From positions 372,001-436,000 of the forward strand of contig CAWFVJ010000024.1 of the NCBI GenBank assembly GCA_963819175.1: a stretch of 64,000 nt of DNA, in the 5' to 3' direction. Source of the DNA: CAWBRT01 sp963819175. Lineage in GTDB: Bacteria > Acidobacteriota > Terriglobia > Terriglobales > Acidobacteriaceae. The notes under the pieces were generated by a model. That model was not told where the DNA came from. It was given only the letters and a program-made list of their open reading frames with translations, and searched no databases. The number at the start of each line of letters is the position of its first letter. Position 1 is the first letter of the stretch. Both the position numbers and the translations under genes were made by a program. Positions 1 to 9,335 of this stretch are shown piece after piece.

Positions 1-246
1 CTGTGATTTCGGACCTATGTCGAGCAAGCGCAGTTGTTCGAAGCGCTTGGCCAGAAAAGCGAACTGCGCCTGGAAAGCGGCTCCCGGCTCGCCCTCGTAA
101 AAGGCGTCGAGAAACGGGTTGTCCTCGGGCTCCCGGATCAATTGCCCGCGCAGATTCTCGGCTATGATCCGCGCAAGAGTGCTCTTGCCGACTCGTATTG
201 GACCTTCAACGGCTATGTAGCGCGGTGGTTCAAATAGGTTCGCCAT
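1..246 (-). CDS. Deoxynucleoside kinase family protein (3' part outside window)
   Basis: The reverse strand from the ATG at 246 stays open to the window edge (82 codons). It starts MANLFEPPRYIAVEGPIRVG and carries a P-loop, GPIRVGKST, at residues 15-23, followed by an EP(E/D)NPFLDAFY segment near residue 40. Both are typical of the dNK/dGK family, which phosphorylates deoxynucleosides for nucleotide salvage in the cytoplasm. The typical family length is about 200-220 aa, so roughly 130 residues lie outside. A bacterial nucleoside kinase is the best reading; exact nucleoside preference cannot be judged from the N-terminus. Confidence 0.8.
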   Translation of the reverse strand, partial: MANLFEPPRYIAVEGPIRVGKSTLARIIAENLRGQLIREPEDNPFLDAFYEGEPGAAFQAQFAFLAKRFEQLRLLDIGPKSQ

Positions 247-485
247 CGGACGGAGTCAGCCTCCAGCTGGATTCTAAATTGCCGGTGTGAGGGCAGCATA
301 TCGCTGCCGGGGCGCGGATGCAATTGCGTGATGAGTAAACGTCACGACTGCGTTCGATCATACGACATCGGTAAGCGGTTCCGTTCCCAGGCTGGCGGAT
401 TTAGGCGAACCCTTTTGGGCACTCACCTGGCTCCTGGCAATGGCTGCTTTGGCCGTTGCCGGGGTGGAAGTACAATCGATGCAGC

Positions 486-1205
486 ATGGTAGGTACACTC
501 GCAGGGATTGCCGCAGTTGCCGCCGGGGCTACGTTTGCCGGGTTGCATACCATGGTTCCGTGGTCGCAGCTCTACGGCGCCAACTTCAATGGCGCGGCCC
601 CAGGCACGCGCACGCTAGCGCTCACCTTCGACGACGGCCCCAACGACCCTTACACGGCGCAATTGCTCGAAGTCCTCGACCGGCACGGCGTCAAGGCGAC
701 GTTCTTTTTGCTCGGGCAGTTTGTCGCTGAGCGCCCCGAGCTGGCGCGTGCCGTTGCCGAAGCCGGCCACGCCATCGGAAGCCACTGCTACACCCACCAG
801 AACCTGATATTTCTTTCTCCGGCGCAACTTCGCCAGCAGATAGAGAAAGCGTCGCGAGCAATTGAATCGGCTACGGGCGCCCGGCCTAAACTGTTTCGCC
901 CTCCGTTCGGCGGGCGACGTCCGGGAACGTTTTCCATGGTGCGCGAGTACGGCATGGTGCCGGTTATGTGGCGCGTCAGTTGCCAAGACTGGAGCGCCAC
1001 ATCGCACGAAAGCATCGTCGAGCGCGCGGTTTCTCATATCAAGGGCGGAGACGTCATCCTGCTGCACGACGGCGGACATCTGCGCATGGGAACCGATCGC
1101 TCGCGCTCTGTACGCGCCACCGATGAGATTGTGCGGCGCTACAAGGGCGAGGGATATGAATTCGTCACTGTGCCACAAATGATGGACGGCGTTAACGCGG
1201 GCTGA
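486..1205 (+). CDS. Polysaccharide deacetylase (NodB homology domain)
   Basis: This 239-aa protein carries the carbohydrate esterase 4 motifs in order: TFDDGP (residues 47-52, metal and catalytic Asp), SHCYTH (99-104, metal-binding H-x4-H), RPPFGGRRPG (motif 3) and ILLHDGG (motif 5, catalytic His). Such enzymes remove N- or O-acetyl groups from peptidoglycan or exopolysaccharide. The first about 25 residues are hydrophobic (MVGTLAGIAAVAAG), suggesting a membrane anchor or signal peptide, so it probably acts in the envelope. The start is uncertain: an in-frame TTG lies at 456, but the ATG at 486 opens directly into the hydrophobic stretch. It is divergent from the kinase gene and seems monocistronic. 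Confidence 0.88.
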   Translation: MVGTLAGIAAVAAGATFAGLHTMVPWSQLYGANFNGAAPGTRTLALTFDDGPNDPYTAQLLEVLDRHGVKATFFLLGQFVAERPELARAVAEAGHAIGSHCYTHQNLIFLSPAQLRQQIEKASRAIESATGARPKLFRPPFGGRRPGTFSMVREYGMVPVMWRVSCQDWSATSHESIVERAVSHIKGGDVILLHDGGHLRMGTDRSRSVRATDEIVRRYKGEGYEFVTVPQMMDGVNAG

Positions 1206-1296
1206 CCAGCCGCAGCGGGTGCCCGCGTCGTCCCGACTGTTATTGATGAGATGGGTATCTTCCAACAGTTTCGCGTTAGTAGCGTGACTTTGGGTG

Positions 1297-1336
1297 CCCC
1301 AGGTTCCGCGCCGCGTAGTTCGGCGCTAACCTGGGG
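1297..1336. repeat. Dispersed palindrome, copy 0 (divergent)
   Basis: CCCCAGGTT followed by GC-rich arm, loop around cgtagtt, and return arm ending AACCTGGGG. The arms are complementary over about 16 bases with one or two mismatches. It shares the CCCCA...TGGGG ends and the gtagtt/cagtt-like loop with the other copies in the window, but the middle of the stem differs. Confidence 0.6.
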
Positions 1337-1370
1337 AAGTTCTCTCTACCGTGAAAGGCGGACGGAACTA

Positions 1371-1403
1371 CCCCACGTTAGCCAAAGACAGGCGAACGTG
1401 GGG
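1371..1403. repeat. Dispersed palindrome, copy 1
   Basis: CCCCACGTTAGCC, a 7-base loop (aaagaca), then GGCGAACGTGGGG: a 13-bp stem with one mismatch. It belongs to the same CCCCAC-stem-loop-stem-GTGGGG family as the copies at 2635, 2685, 10966 (IS-disrupted), 17849 and 47581. Confidence 0.75.
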
Positions 1404-1531
1404 CCACCCGGCTGCCACCAAATTGTCTCAAAAAACAGTTTCAACTCAGGCCCGAGTGGATATACACTTCGCATTCCAGAAGACACTCTGGGTCGCGGTT
1501 ATAGCTAGAATGTGCGGTTTTAACGATCACT

Positions 1532-1909
1532 ATGAACTCTCACGACATTGCTAACGATGAAGAGAACGCCGCTCTTCGCAAGCGGCTCGCGTTATTGGAA
1601 CAGGAACGGAACGAGTTACAGTCTGAGTTCGACCGATTAAAACACGAAATCGGCGAACCCTTATTTGAGGCAGTAACTGAACTGAAGCAACGTACCGAGC
1701 ACTTGCAAGCCGCCCTCGGACAGCTTCGAGAAATTGGCACGCGAACTTTCCCGATTGCGTTTGGAACAGGGCGTTGCTCCGCAGTTCCATGCTTTGATGA
1801 AGAAGACCACGAAGTTGAAAACCGACGCAAGAACTGGGTGGTATTGGATGGCGACGCATGGGCTGAATTGTGGGCCAAACTGAAATGCCCAACTGAAGCA
1901 CTCAACTGA
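1532..1909 (+). CDS. Hypothetical coiled-coil protein
   Basis: A 125-aa ORF opening with MNSHDIANDEENAALRKRL. Residues about 10-70 are rich in Leu/Glu/Arg/Lys with heptad-like spacing, so a coiled coil is likely. The C-terminal part contains VENRRKNWVVLDGDAWAEL. I do not recognise a family. It lies 61 bases upstream of a nuclease-like gene on the same strand, and both sit between palindromic repeats, so the two may be one transcription unit. No signal peptide or membrane segment. Composition is less GC-rich than the neighbouring housekeeping genes, which would fit acquisition by transfer, but that is inference. Confidence 0.5.
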   Translation: MNSHDIANDEENAALRKRLALLEQERNELQSEFDRLKHEIGEPLFEAVTELKQRTEHLQAALGQLREIGTRTFPIAFGTGRCSAVPCFDEEDHEVENRRKNWVVLDGDAWAELWAKLKCPTEALN

Positions 1910-1970
1910 AGCGCTGACGCAAAGTGCGGGTTCGAACAGATGCGGGTGGCACCAAGATCAGGAGGAACAA

Positions 1971-2612
1971 TTGACAGAAGAATCGTGGTATCGCACACAC
2001 CCCGAACTCCCCGTCCATTTCGACGAGGATGAACGACAGCAATACCTCCAGAACAAACCCAGCATCTACTACGACATACGCTGGAATCCTCTGCCGTTGA
2101 AGCGCATTGTGCCACCCGGTCCGAATTACTTTGCAAAGGCAATAGGCGGAAAAAGCAAGTATGGAGAATTTCCACTGGTAGTTGTGCGCGAACATTTTCG
2201 CCGTATGGGATTTACCGTGTGGGCGTCAGAACCTCGACTTTTTAATCCTAAGAATGGCGAGCCAGAAGGCTATGCGGCGATGTCATATGCGGGAGCCCGG
2301 ATTCCGACAAACGCGAATCATCATGCATACCTTCGGATGTTTGCGATTTTTGGAGATGCGTTAGTGCAGTTGAATAAAGCGGCGGATGCAACCAAGATCA
2401 GACTAAAAGGCAATCCGGCTGGGGGCGATCCCGACCTCTTCGTGTTCAGACCAAATCACCCGAGCGACCGTTTTTTCGTCGAAGTCAAACACAAAGACCA
2501 ACTCACGCCGAACGAGCTGACGTGCTTTCCGCTTCTCGAAAAGTACCTGAAATGTGAAGTGCAGATGGTGCGGATATTTGCCAGAAAAGCGGTTGCAGCA
2601 TCCTCCGACTGA
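1971..2612 (+). CDS. VRR-NUC / PD-(D/E)XK nuclease-like protein
   Basis: A 213-aa protein starting at TTG 1971, chosen because a perfect AGGAGG lies at 1960-1965. Residues about 150-200 show GDPDLFVF ... RFFVEVKHKDQLTPNEL, which fits the PD-x(n)-(D/E)xK nuclease core as in VRR-NUC domains: PD, then EVK on a strand, then a DxL-x-x-x-Q/E helix. These domains cut DNA in phage, repair and restriction proteins. The first about 145 residues are not recognised. No methylase, helicase or other restriction partner is adjacent, only the coiled-coil gene upstream. The nuclease assignment rests on motif pattern only and could also be a structural relative without activity. Confidence 0.6.
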   Translation: MTEESWYRTHPELPVHFDEDERQQYLQNKPSIYYDIRWNPLPLKRIVPPGPNYFAKAIGGKSKYGEFPLVVVREHFRRMGFTVWASEPRLFNPKNGEPEGYAAMSYAGARIPTNANHHAYLRMFAIFGDALVQLNKAADATKIRLKGNPAGGDPDLFVFRPNHPSDRFFVEVKHKDQLTPNELTCFPLLEKYLKCEVQMVRIFARKAVAASSD

Positions 2613-2634
2613 AAGAGCAATTGATTACCGGGTG

Positions 2635-2666
2635 CCCCATGTTTGCCCGTTGTTGGCAAACGTGGG
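2635..2666. repeat. Dispersed palindrome, copy 2
   Basis: CCCCATGTTTGCC, loop cgttgtt, GGCAAACGTGGG. Nearly perfect stem of 12-13 bp. Lies just after the nuclease-like gene and could act as a transcript end, although no T-run follows. Confidence 0.75.
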
Positions 2667-2684
2667 ATAGTTGGGTTCTTAGCT

Positions 2685-2714
2685 CCCACATCTGCTAACC
2701 GCAGCAGATGTGGG
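2685..2714. repeat. Dispersed palindrome, copy 3
   Basis: CCCACATCTGC, loop taaccgca, then GCAGATGTGGG: a perfect 11-bp stem. Sits between the nuclease-like gene and the hemL stop codon, 18 bases from copy 2. Confidence 0.78.
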
Positions 2715-2725
2715 CACCGTCGGGC

Positions 2726-4030
2726 TCAAGATCGGGGAACCAGTGCCAGCGCCTCTCTGGCCGCGGCCACTGTCTGCTCGATCTCTTCTTCCGTGTGCGC
2801 GGCGCTCATAAAAGCGGCTTCGAATTGCGAGGGCGGCAGCCAGACACCGGCGTTCAGCATTGCCCTGTGGAATTGGCCGAACTGTCCGGTGTTGCAGCCG
2901 GCGGCGCTGTCCCAGTCGGTTACCGCGTGATCGACGAAAAAGAAGGTGAACATAGACCCCGCATGGTTGGCGGTGATCGGGACACCGGCTTCGCGCGCGG
3001 CATCGACCACGCGGTTGACGAGCGTTGTGGTGAGCTTTTCCAGGCGGGGATAAAGCTGCTGGCGGTTGTTGCGCAGCGTGCAGAGCATCGCCAATCCGGC
3101 GGCCATGGCCAGCGGATTACCGCTGAGCGTGCCTGCCTGGTACATCGGTCCGAGCGGGGCGACCAGGTTCATGGTTTCCGCTGCGCCGCCGTAAGCGCCC
3201 ACCGGCAGTCCGCCGCCGATGATCTTGCCCAGCGTCGTCAGGTCCGGGGTGATCTTGTGCAGCTCCTGCACGCCGCCAAAGGCGACCCGGAAGCCCGTCA
3301 TGACCTCATCGAAGATCAGCAGCGCGCCTTCGCGGCGGGTGATCTCGCGCAGGAATTCCAGGTAGCCCGGCTGCGGCAGCACGCAGCCCATGTTGCCCAC
3401 GATGGGCTCCACAATGATGCAGGCGATCTGCCCCTTGAGCCGGTGAAAAGCTTCTTCGACAGCCTTGGGATGGTTGAAGGGCAGCGCCAGCGTGAACTGA
3501 ACGAATTCTTCCGGTACACCGGCCGAGCCGGGAATGCCAAGAGTAGCGACCCCTGAACCGGCCTTTACCAGCAGCGCGTCCGTGTGGCCGTGGTAGCAGC
3601 CTTCGAACTTGATGATGTATTTTCTTTTGGTGGCGGCGCGAGCCAGGCGGATGGCCGACATGGTGGCTTCGGTTCCGGAGCTGACGAAGCGCAGCTTTTC
3701 GATAGATGGAAACGCCTCGATGACGGCCTCGGCCAGCTCGATTTCCGACGGAGTCGAGGCGCCGAAGCTGGTTCCTTTGCGGGCTGCGTCGATGATTGCT
3801 TCGACGACCTCCGGAGCCGCATGGCCAAGCAACAGAGGGCCCCAGGAGCAAACATAGTCGATGTACGCATTGCCGTCGGCATCGTATACGTGGGCACCTT
3901 CGCCACGTACCACGAAGGGCGGTTCGCCGCCGACCGCGCGGAAGGCGCGCACCGGCGAATTAACGCCGCCCGGAATCAGCCGTTCGGCTTTTTGCTGAAG
4001 CTTGCGTGAGAGTTCGAGATTTCTGGCCAT
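2726..4030 (-). CDS. hemL: Glutamate-1-semialdehyde 2,1-aminomutase
   Basis: A 434-aa PLP enzyme that converts glutamate-1-semialdehyde to 5-aminolevulinate, the tetrapyrrole precursor in the C5 pathway. Length is normal for the family (about 425-435). Visible marks: the N-terminal LIPGGVNSPVRAF, the cofactor-binding SSGTEATMSAIRLAR near residue 120, the FEGCYHGHTD segment, the DEVMTGFRV motif, and the PLP-lysine context TTLGKIIGGGLPVGAYGG near residue 265. It is monocistronic here, with the nearest genes facing other ways. The gene ends only 12 bases from a palindromic repeat. Confidence 0.97.
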   Translation of the reverse strand: MARNLELSRKLQQKAERLIPGGVNSPVRAFRAVGGEPPFVVRGEGAHVYDADGNAYIDYVCSWGPLLLGHAAPEVVEAIIDAARKGTSFGASTPSEIELAEAVIEAFPSIEKLRFVSSGTEATMSAIRLARAATKRKYIIKFEGCYHGHTDALLVKAGSGVATLGIPGSAGVPEEFVQFTLALPFNHPKAVEEAFHRLKGQIACIIVEPIVGNMGCVLPQPGYLEFLREITRREGALLIFDEVMTGFRVAFGGVQELHKITPDLTTLGKIIGGGLPVGAYGGAAETMNLVAPLGPMYQAGTLSGNPLAMAAGLAMLCTLRNNRQQLYPRLEKLTTTLVNRVVDAAREAGVPITANHAGSMFTFFFVDHAVTDWDSAAGCNTGQFGQFHRAMLNAGVWLPPSQFEAAFMSAAHTEEEIEQTVAAAREALALVPRS

Positions 4031-4379
4031 AAGCCGTCCTGAACCGCGCTCCGGAGTGATCGAAACGGCGCGCAGGAATTCATCAAGATTTCAATATAAC
4101 AGCCTGCCGGACGCTGTCGTTGAGCCGCTATGATTGCGATTGTAGGCCGCAAACGGGCAATAAGCGTCCACGCGGAGTAGATTAGGAATTGCTTGTCTCT
4201 GCTGCGGACTCACATCTCGCGTGTGGCAGGCGGTCGAACTAAAGCTTGGGTGGAAGGCGAGTGACACCCATCGCGCGTCGGCGAAAAATAAGCTTGGCGA
4301 AAGCAGTGCAGGACGGGTATTCTGGATTTTACAATTCTGAACATGATTTTCATTTCCGATAATTAATCAAGGGGCCCTC
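4031..4379. other. Intergenic region, no gene seen
   Basis: About 350 bases between the divergent hemL and porin genes. It must hold both promoters, but I could not pick convincing -35/-10 pairs. The sequence becomes AT-rich just before the porin start. Confidence 0.5.
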
Positions 4380-5775
4380 TTGAACTTTCGCGTATTTGTG
4401 AAATCCCGCCTGCTGCTTACATTCATGCTCCTCGCACTCTTGTGTTCGATCACGTTCGCACAGTCGTCTGAGTCCGACGAACAGAACTCCGAAATCAAAC
4501 CGCCCGTTACGATCTTTCCTCATTCCGACACCAGCCGCTTCTGGGTTTCCGGACAGATGAACGGCATCTTCCAGGCGCAACCGCCGTTTTCAGCAAAATA
4601 CAGCGGCCCCAACAGCCTGCACAATTACGGGGAAAGCGCCACCTCACGGGTGCTGACACTGTACACCGGATGGCAAATAACGCCCAGCGACGAGCTCCTG
4701 TTCGACATGGAAGAAGCCGGCGGCCATGGGATAAGCGATGGTTTGGGGCTGGCAGGATTTACCAACCTCGATGTCGTGCGCAACCCATCGCTCAGCAAGG
4801 CGCCGTACATGGCTCGCGTCATGTACCACCACATCTTCACTCTGAGCAGCGAACACGTTGCCGCCGAGCGGAATCCGCTTTCGCTTTTTACGCAGTTGCC
4901 GGCCCGCCGACTTGAGTTCCGCATCGGCAAGTTCAGCTTGGCCGATTTCTTCGACCTGAACTCAGTAGGCAAGCGACAGCCATCTTCAGTTCATGAACTG
5001 GACGGTCGACAATAACGGCACCTACGATTATGCGGCGAACACGCGCGGCTACACCTACGGCGCGATTCTCGACTACGAAGAGCGCAACTGGGGATTCCGT
5101 TTCGGCGAGATGATGATGCCCAAGGTCGCCAACGGCGACAACCTCGACGCCGATATGGCGCGGGCGCGGGCGGAGAACATGGAACTTGAGCTTCGCCCCA
5201 GGTTGCTGAAGGACCGCAAAACGGCCTTCCGTGCTCTCTCGTATGTCAATCACGCCAACATGGGCGACTACCGTCAGTCGATTGCCCTCGTGCAGGGAAC
5301 CGGCACGGCACCGGTCATCGAGAATACTCGCCGGCAGGGGACCATTAAGTACGGATTTGGCTTGAATGCTGAGCAGGAATTGACCCGCGACCTGCGCCTC
5401 GGCGCTCGTTGGGGATGGAATGAAGGACGGCACGAGTCATTTGCCTATACCGAAGTCGACAGTACAGCCGAATTGTGCGCTGACTATGTCGGCAGAAAAT
5501 GGAAGCGCAGCCTCGATAAGGTGGGCTTGGCATTTGTCAGCAATGGCATATCGAAAGATCACCAGGAGTATTTGCGGCTTGGCGGTCTGGGCTTTCTGCT
5601 GGGAGACGGCAATCTGAACTATGGGCGCGAAAACATCGTCGAGTTTTATTACACGGCGCACTTCTGGCGTGGCATCTTTGCTTCGTTCGACCTGCAACAC
5701 ATCAACAATCCCGGCTACAACCGGGATCGCGGGCCTGTGCTGGTTCCGGCTCTGCGGCTGCATATCGACCTGTAG
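4380..5775 (+). CDS. OprB-like carbohydrate-selective porin, frameshifted
   Basis: Two overlapping frames together give one outer-membrane porin. The first (4380 to about 4971) has a signal peptide (LLLTFMLLALLCSITFAQ), then SAKYSGPNSL, a beta-rich segment and RIGKFSLADFFDLNS. The second (to 5775) continues NWTVDNNGTYDYAANTRGY and ends in an amphipathic C-terminal strand, LRLHIDL. These are hallmarks of carbohydrate porins of about 450-460 aa; the sum is about 464. Reading G-S-D-S-H-L-Q-F-M-N-W requires removing one A at 4971-4972 (GGCAAGCG to GGCAGCG). TTG 4380 is preceded by AAGGGG. The insertion may be a sequencing error; if real, the gene is broken. Confidence 0.8.
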
Positions 5776-5801
5776 GCCGAGGCTGATAAAATAAAAGGGC
5801 A

Positions 5802-8800
5802 ATGATCCTGCCATTCGTCCGCGATCTTCTTGCGGATGCTGAAACCCTCCCCGCATTCTTGCGAGCGGCGGCCCATCTGAAGGGCGGCGCGGGCAGGATT
5901 CGTCTGTCTGGGCTGACGGAGACGGCCAAGCCGCTGCTTTACGCGCAACTGCATCACGCCATCTCCCGGCCGTTGATTGTTTTGGTGGCGAACAATCGCG
6001 CGGCCGAGGAAATGATGCCCGTGCTCCAGAGCTTTTGCGAGCTGACGGGTGCGGCCAGCGTCGACTCGGTGGTCTACCTGCCCGCGCGGGACGTGCTTCC
6101 ATTCGAGAATTTGTCTCCGCACCCGGAAATCCAGGAGGCGCGCGCAAAAGCTCTTTGGCGAATTGCCATCGGCGCCGTCTCGATCGTGGTTGCGCCGTTT
6201 GCCTCCAGCGCGGCGTTGCTGCGCGAACCCGCATATTACCGTGACCTGGGGCGGGTGGTTCGGCGTCTCGAGACCCTGGACCTGGAAGAACTGGTCGAAC
6301 ATCTCAACATCGTCGGCTACACGCGCACAGACGTGGTCGAGATGACGGGAGAATACGCGTTGCGCGGTGGAATCCTCGATGTGTTTCCCCCGGAAACCGA
6401 TCGCCCGCTGCGCATAGAACTGTTCGGCGACGAGGTCGAGTCGATCCGCAAGTTCGATCCCGCCACTCAGCGCTCCTCTGGCGATGTCGATGAAGTGGTG
6501 CTCTTGCCGTTGACCGAGACCCCGGTTTCGGAAGCGCTATTGACGGCGATTCACGCGCGCCTGTCAGGACAGCGCATTGCCGGGACCGACGAGGCAATTC
6601 ACGCCGCGGTCCAAAACGCCGGCGTCACGGTATTTCCCGGGTGGGAGTTCTACGCGCCGGTGGCAGGTGCGGTGCAAACCATCTTCGAACACCTGCCTGC
6701 AGCCTGCGTGCTGGTCGATGAGCCCGCGCTCATCGAGCGTGACCAGGATGCCTGGTGGGAGCGCGTTACGGTTGCGCATGAGCGTAGCGGAGTAGGCAAT
6801 CTGGTACGGCCTGAGGAGTTGTATCTGGCTCCGGAGGCGTGGCGCGCACTGGTGGCAAGCCGCAGCGGAGCCGACGTCGAACAGCTCGGGGTCTCGGGCG
6901 GCGAACTGGAAGACATACAGTTGCTTTCGCGGCCCACAACGCGCTTTCACGGCTCGGTGCCGGCGCTGATTGAGGAAGTAAAGAAGCTGAGCGCCGAAGG
7001 CGAGAAGATCCTTTTGTCGGCAGGCAGCACCGGCGAGTTGGAGCGGTTGGCCGACATCTTCAACGAATACGGCGTGCCCTACCGGCTCGGTAGCAGGGCG
7101 CAGCGGCCCGGCGGAAGCTATGCCGATGAGGCTGGTTATTTCGGCGAAGATCTCTCGGTGACCACTCTGGTGCGCGCCTTCGTGCCTAACGGAGTTGCGC
7201 TGCCCGAGTCGAGGCTGGTGATTTTCGGCTCCTGCGATTTGTTCGATGAGTCGGAGGCGACGGTGGCCCGCGCTCCGCGCCAACGGTCGAGGACGGCGGC
7301 GTTCCTTTCGGATTTCCGCGACCTGGCTGTGGGTGACTACGTAGTGCACGTCGAGCACGGCATCGGCCAATACCAGGGTTTGCGGGAGATTGCGCAGGGC
7401 GACGGCAGCAGCACCGAGTTCATGATTCTGGAGTACGCCGAGGCTGCACGGCTGTACATCCCTCTGACGCGGCTGGATCTGGTTCAGAAGTACCGCTCCG
7501 CTGAAGGCGGCAGACCATTGCTCAGCCGTTTGGGCACGCAGCAGTGGGCCAAGACGAAGGCTCGCGTCAAGAATGCCATGAAGGATATGGCTGACGAGTT
7601 GCTGAAACTCTATGCCGTGCGCAAGACCGCCGAAGGCCATGCTTTTCCGCCGGATACGCAATGGATGCACGAGTTTGAAGATGCGTTCGAATTCAACGAA
7701 ACCGATGATCAGACGGCGGCCATTGTGGACGTGAAGCGGGACATGGAGTCCGCCACCCCGATGGATCGCCTGTTGTGCGGAGATGTCGGTTACGGCAAGA
7801 CGGAAGTCTCCATGCGCGCCGCGTTCAAGGCGGTGAGCGACAGCAAGCAGGTCGCCGTGCTCGCGCCCACCACGGTGCTTGCCTTTCAGCATTTTGAAAC
7901 CTTCAAGCGGCGTTTCGCGGCGTATCCCATGAACATCGAGATGATCAGCCGCTTCCGCACCAGCAGGCAGCAGAAGGAGATCGTCGAAAAAGTTGAGGGC
8001 GGCAAGGTGGACATCCTCATCGGCACTCACCGCCTGCTCTCGAAGGACATCAAGTTTCCCGACCTCGGGCTGGTGATCGTTGACGAGGAGCAGCGATTCG
8101 GCGTGCGTCACAAAGAGCGGCTGAAGCAACTTCGCAAAGAGGTTGACGTGCTGACCATGTCGGCAACGCCGATCCCCCGGACTTTGCACATGTCGCTGGT
8201 GGGGCTGCGGGATATGAGCCTGATCGAAACGCCACCCAAGGATCGCATGGCCATCCAGACGGTGGTTGCCGGTTGGGACGACAAGTTGATCCGTTCGGCC
8301 ATCGAGCAGGAGCTGGAACGCGGCGGCCAAGTGTACTTCGTCCACAATCGCGTGGAATCCATCCACGACATCTCGGCCAAGATACGCGAGCTGGTGCCGC
8401 GGGCCCGCATCCTGGTTGGCCACGGACAGCTAAGCGAAGGCGAGCTGGAAAAAATCATGCTGGCCTTCATGCGGCACGAGGCTGACATTCTGGTGGCCAC
8501 GACGATCATCGAGAATGGGCTCGATATTCCGCTTTGCAACACCATCATCATCAACCGGGCGGACCGGCACGGGCTTTCCGAGCTGTATCAGTTGCGCGGG
8601 CGCGTCGGACGCTCCAATCGCCGTGCATATGCCTATCTGCTGATCCCGTCGGAACGCGACCTGACGGATCTGGCGCGCAAGCGGCTGGCGGCTCTGAAGG
8701 AGTTCAGCGATCTCGGCGCGGGTTTCAAGATCGCGGCGCTCGACCTGGAACTGCGCGGCGCGGGCAATCTGCTCGGCGGCGAACAGAGTGGACACATCGA

Positions 8801-9335
8801 AGCCGTCGGCTTCGAGATGTACACCACGATGCTGGAGCAGACCATTCGCGGCATGCGCGGCGAGGAAGTCGCCGAGGTGACCGAACCGCAACTCAACCTG
8901 GGCCTCAATATCCGTATTCCGGGCGACTATATCGGCGAGGAAAATCACCGCTTGCGAATTTACAAACGCATCGCCGGAGTGGAGAGCGAGAGCCAGCTTG
9001 CCGACGTCTCCGCCGAATTGCGGGACCGCTACGGCGAGCCGCCGCCGAGCGTACGCAACCTGCTCGATTACGCCAGCCTGAGGCTGCTTTCACAGCGCGT
9101 GCGGGTGATGCAGATCGAGCGCAAACGCGACTTGGTCAGCATTCGATTCGACGGTAAGGCGGAAGTGGACGCGGAGAAGTTGGCGCAGTTCGTGGCAAGC
9201 CATCGCGGAACGCAGTTCACTCCGCAGGGCATCCTGAAGTTCACCATCAAATCCAACCGGGCCGACGAGGTGCTGGAGAGCCTGCGGCAAGTCCTGGAAA
9301 ATATTGCCAGCGCCGCGGTAACCGCCGCTGGTTGA
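5802..9335 (+). CDS. mfd: Transcription-repair coupling factor Mfd
   Basis: A 1177-aa SF2 translocase that removes RNA polymerase stalled at DNA lesions and recruits UvrA. Domains in order: UvrB-like N-terminal part (residues 1-350), the CarD-type RNA polymerase interaction domain near 510 (GDYVVHVEHGIGQYQGL), helicase motor with Walker A GDVGYGKTEVS near 660 and the DEEQ box (VIVDEEQRFGVRHKE) near 765, motif III (TMSATPIPRTL), motif VI (QLRGRVGRS), and the C-terminal TRCF domain. Length matches the family. It starts 26 bases after the porin gene and may share its transcript. Confidence 0.97.
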   Translation: MILPFVRDLLADAETLPAFLRAAAHLKGGAGRIRLSGLTETAKPLLYAQLHHAISRPLIVLVANNRAAEEMMPVLQSFCELTGAASVDSVVYLPARDVLPFENLSPHPEIQEARAKALWRIAIGAVSIVVAPFASSAALLREPAYYRDLGRVVRRLETLDLEELVEHLNIVGYTRTDVVEMTGEYALRGGILDVFPPETDRPLRIELFGDEVESIRKFDPATQRSSGDVDEVVLLPLTETPVSEALLTAIHARLSGQRIAGTDEAIHAAVQNAGVTVFPGWEFYAPVAGAVQTIFEHLPAACVLVDEPALIERDQDAWWERVTVAHERSGVGNLVRPEELYLAPEAWRALVASRSGADVEQLGVSGGELEDIQLLSRPTTRFHGSVPALIEEVKKLSAEGEKILLSAGSTGELERLADIFNEYGVPYRLGSRAQRPGGSYADEAGYFGEDLSVTTLVRAFVPNGVALPESRLVIFGSCDLFDESEATVARAPRQRSRTAAFLSDFRDLAVGDYVVHVEHGIGQYQGLREIAQGDGSSTEFMILEYAEAARLYIPLTRLDLVQKYRSAEGGRPLLSRLGTQQWAKTKARVKNAMKDMADELLKLYAVRKTAEGHAFPPDTQWMHEFEDAFEFNETDDQTAAIVDVKRDMESATPMDRLLCGDVGYGKTEVSMRAAFKAVSDSKQVAVLAPTTVLAFQHFETFKRRFAAYPMNIEMISRFRTSRQQKEIVEKVEGGKVDILIGTHRLLSKDIKFPDLGLVIVDEEQRFGVRHKERLKQLRKEVDVLTMSATPIPRTLHMSLVGLRDMSLIETPPKDRMAIQTVVAGWDDKLIRSAIEQELERGGQVYFVHNRVESIHDISAKIRELVPRARILVGHGQLSEGELEKIMLAFMRHEADILVATTIIENGLDIPLCNTIIINRADRHGLSELYQLRGRVGRSNRRAYAYLLIPSERDLTDLARKRLAALKEFSDLGAGFKIAALDLELRGAGNLLGGEQSGHIEAVGFEMYTTMLEQTIRGMRGEEVAEVTEPQLNLGLNIRIPGDYIGEENHRLRIYKRIAGVESESQLADVSAELRDRYGEPPPSVRNLLDYASLRLLSQRVRVMQIERKRDLVSIRFDGKAEVDAEKLAQFVASHRGTQFTPQGILKFTIKSNRADEVLESLRQVLENIASAAVTAAG

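Larger units (their letters stand above)
1206..1531. other. Intergenic region with two palindromic repeats
   Basis: No convincing gene here. The region holds two long imperfect palindromes (1297-1336 and 1371-1403), described separately, and about 90 bases of AT-richer sequence before the next start. I see no clear promoter. Confidence 0.6.

Noticed and set aside
6564..8423. 619-aa open frame on the reverse strand
   Set aside because: It lies wholly antisense to mfd, whose domains are all recognisable. The frame is a side effect of codon bias in a GC-rich gene.
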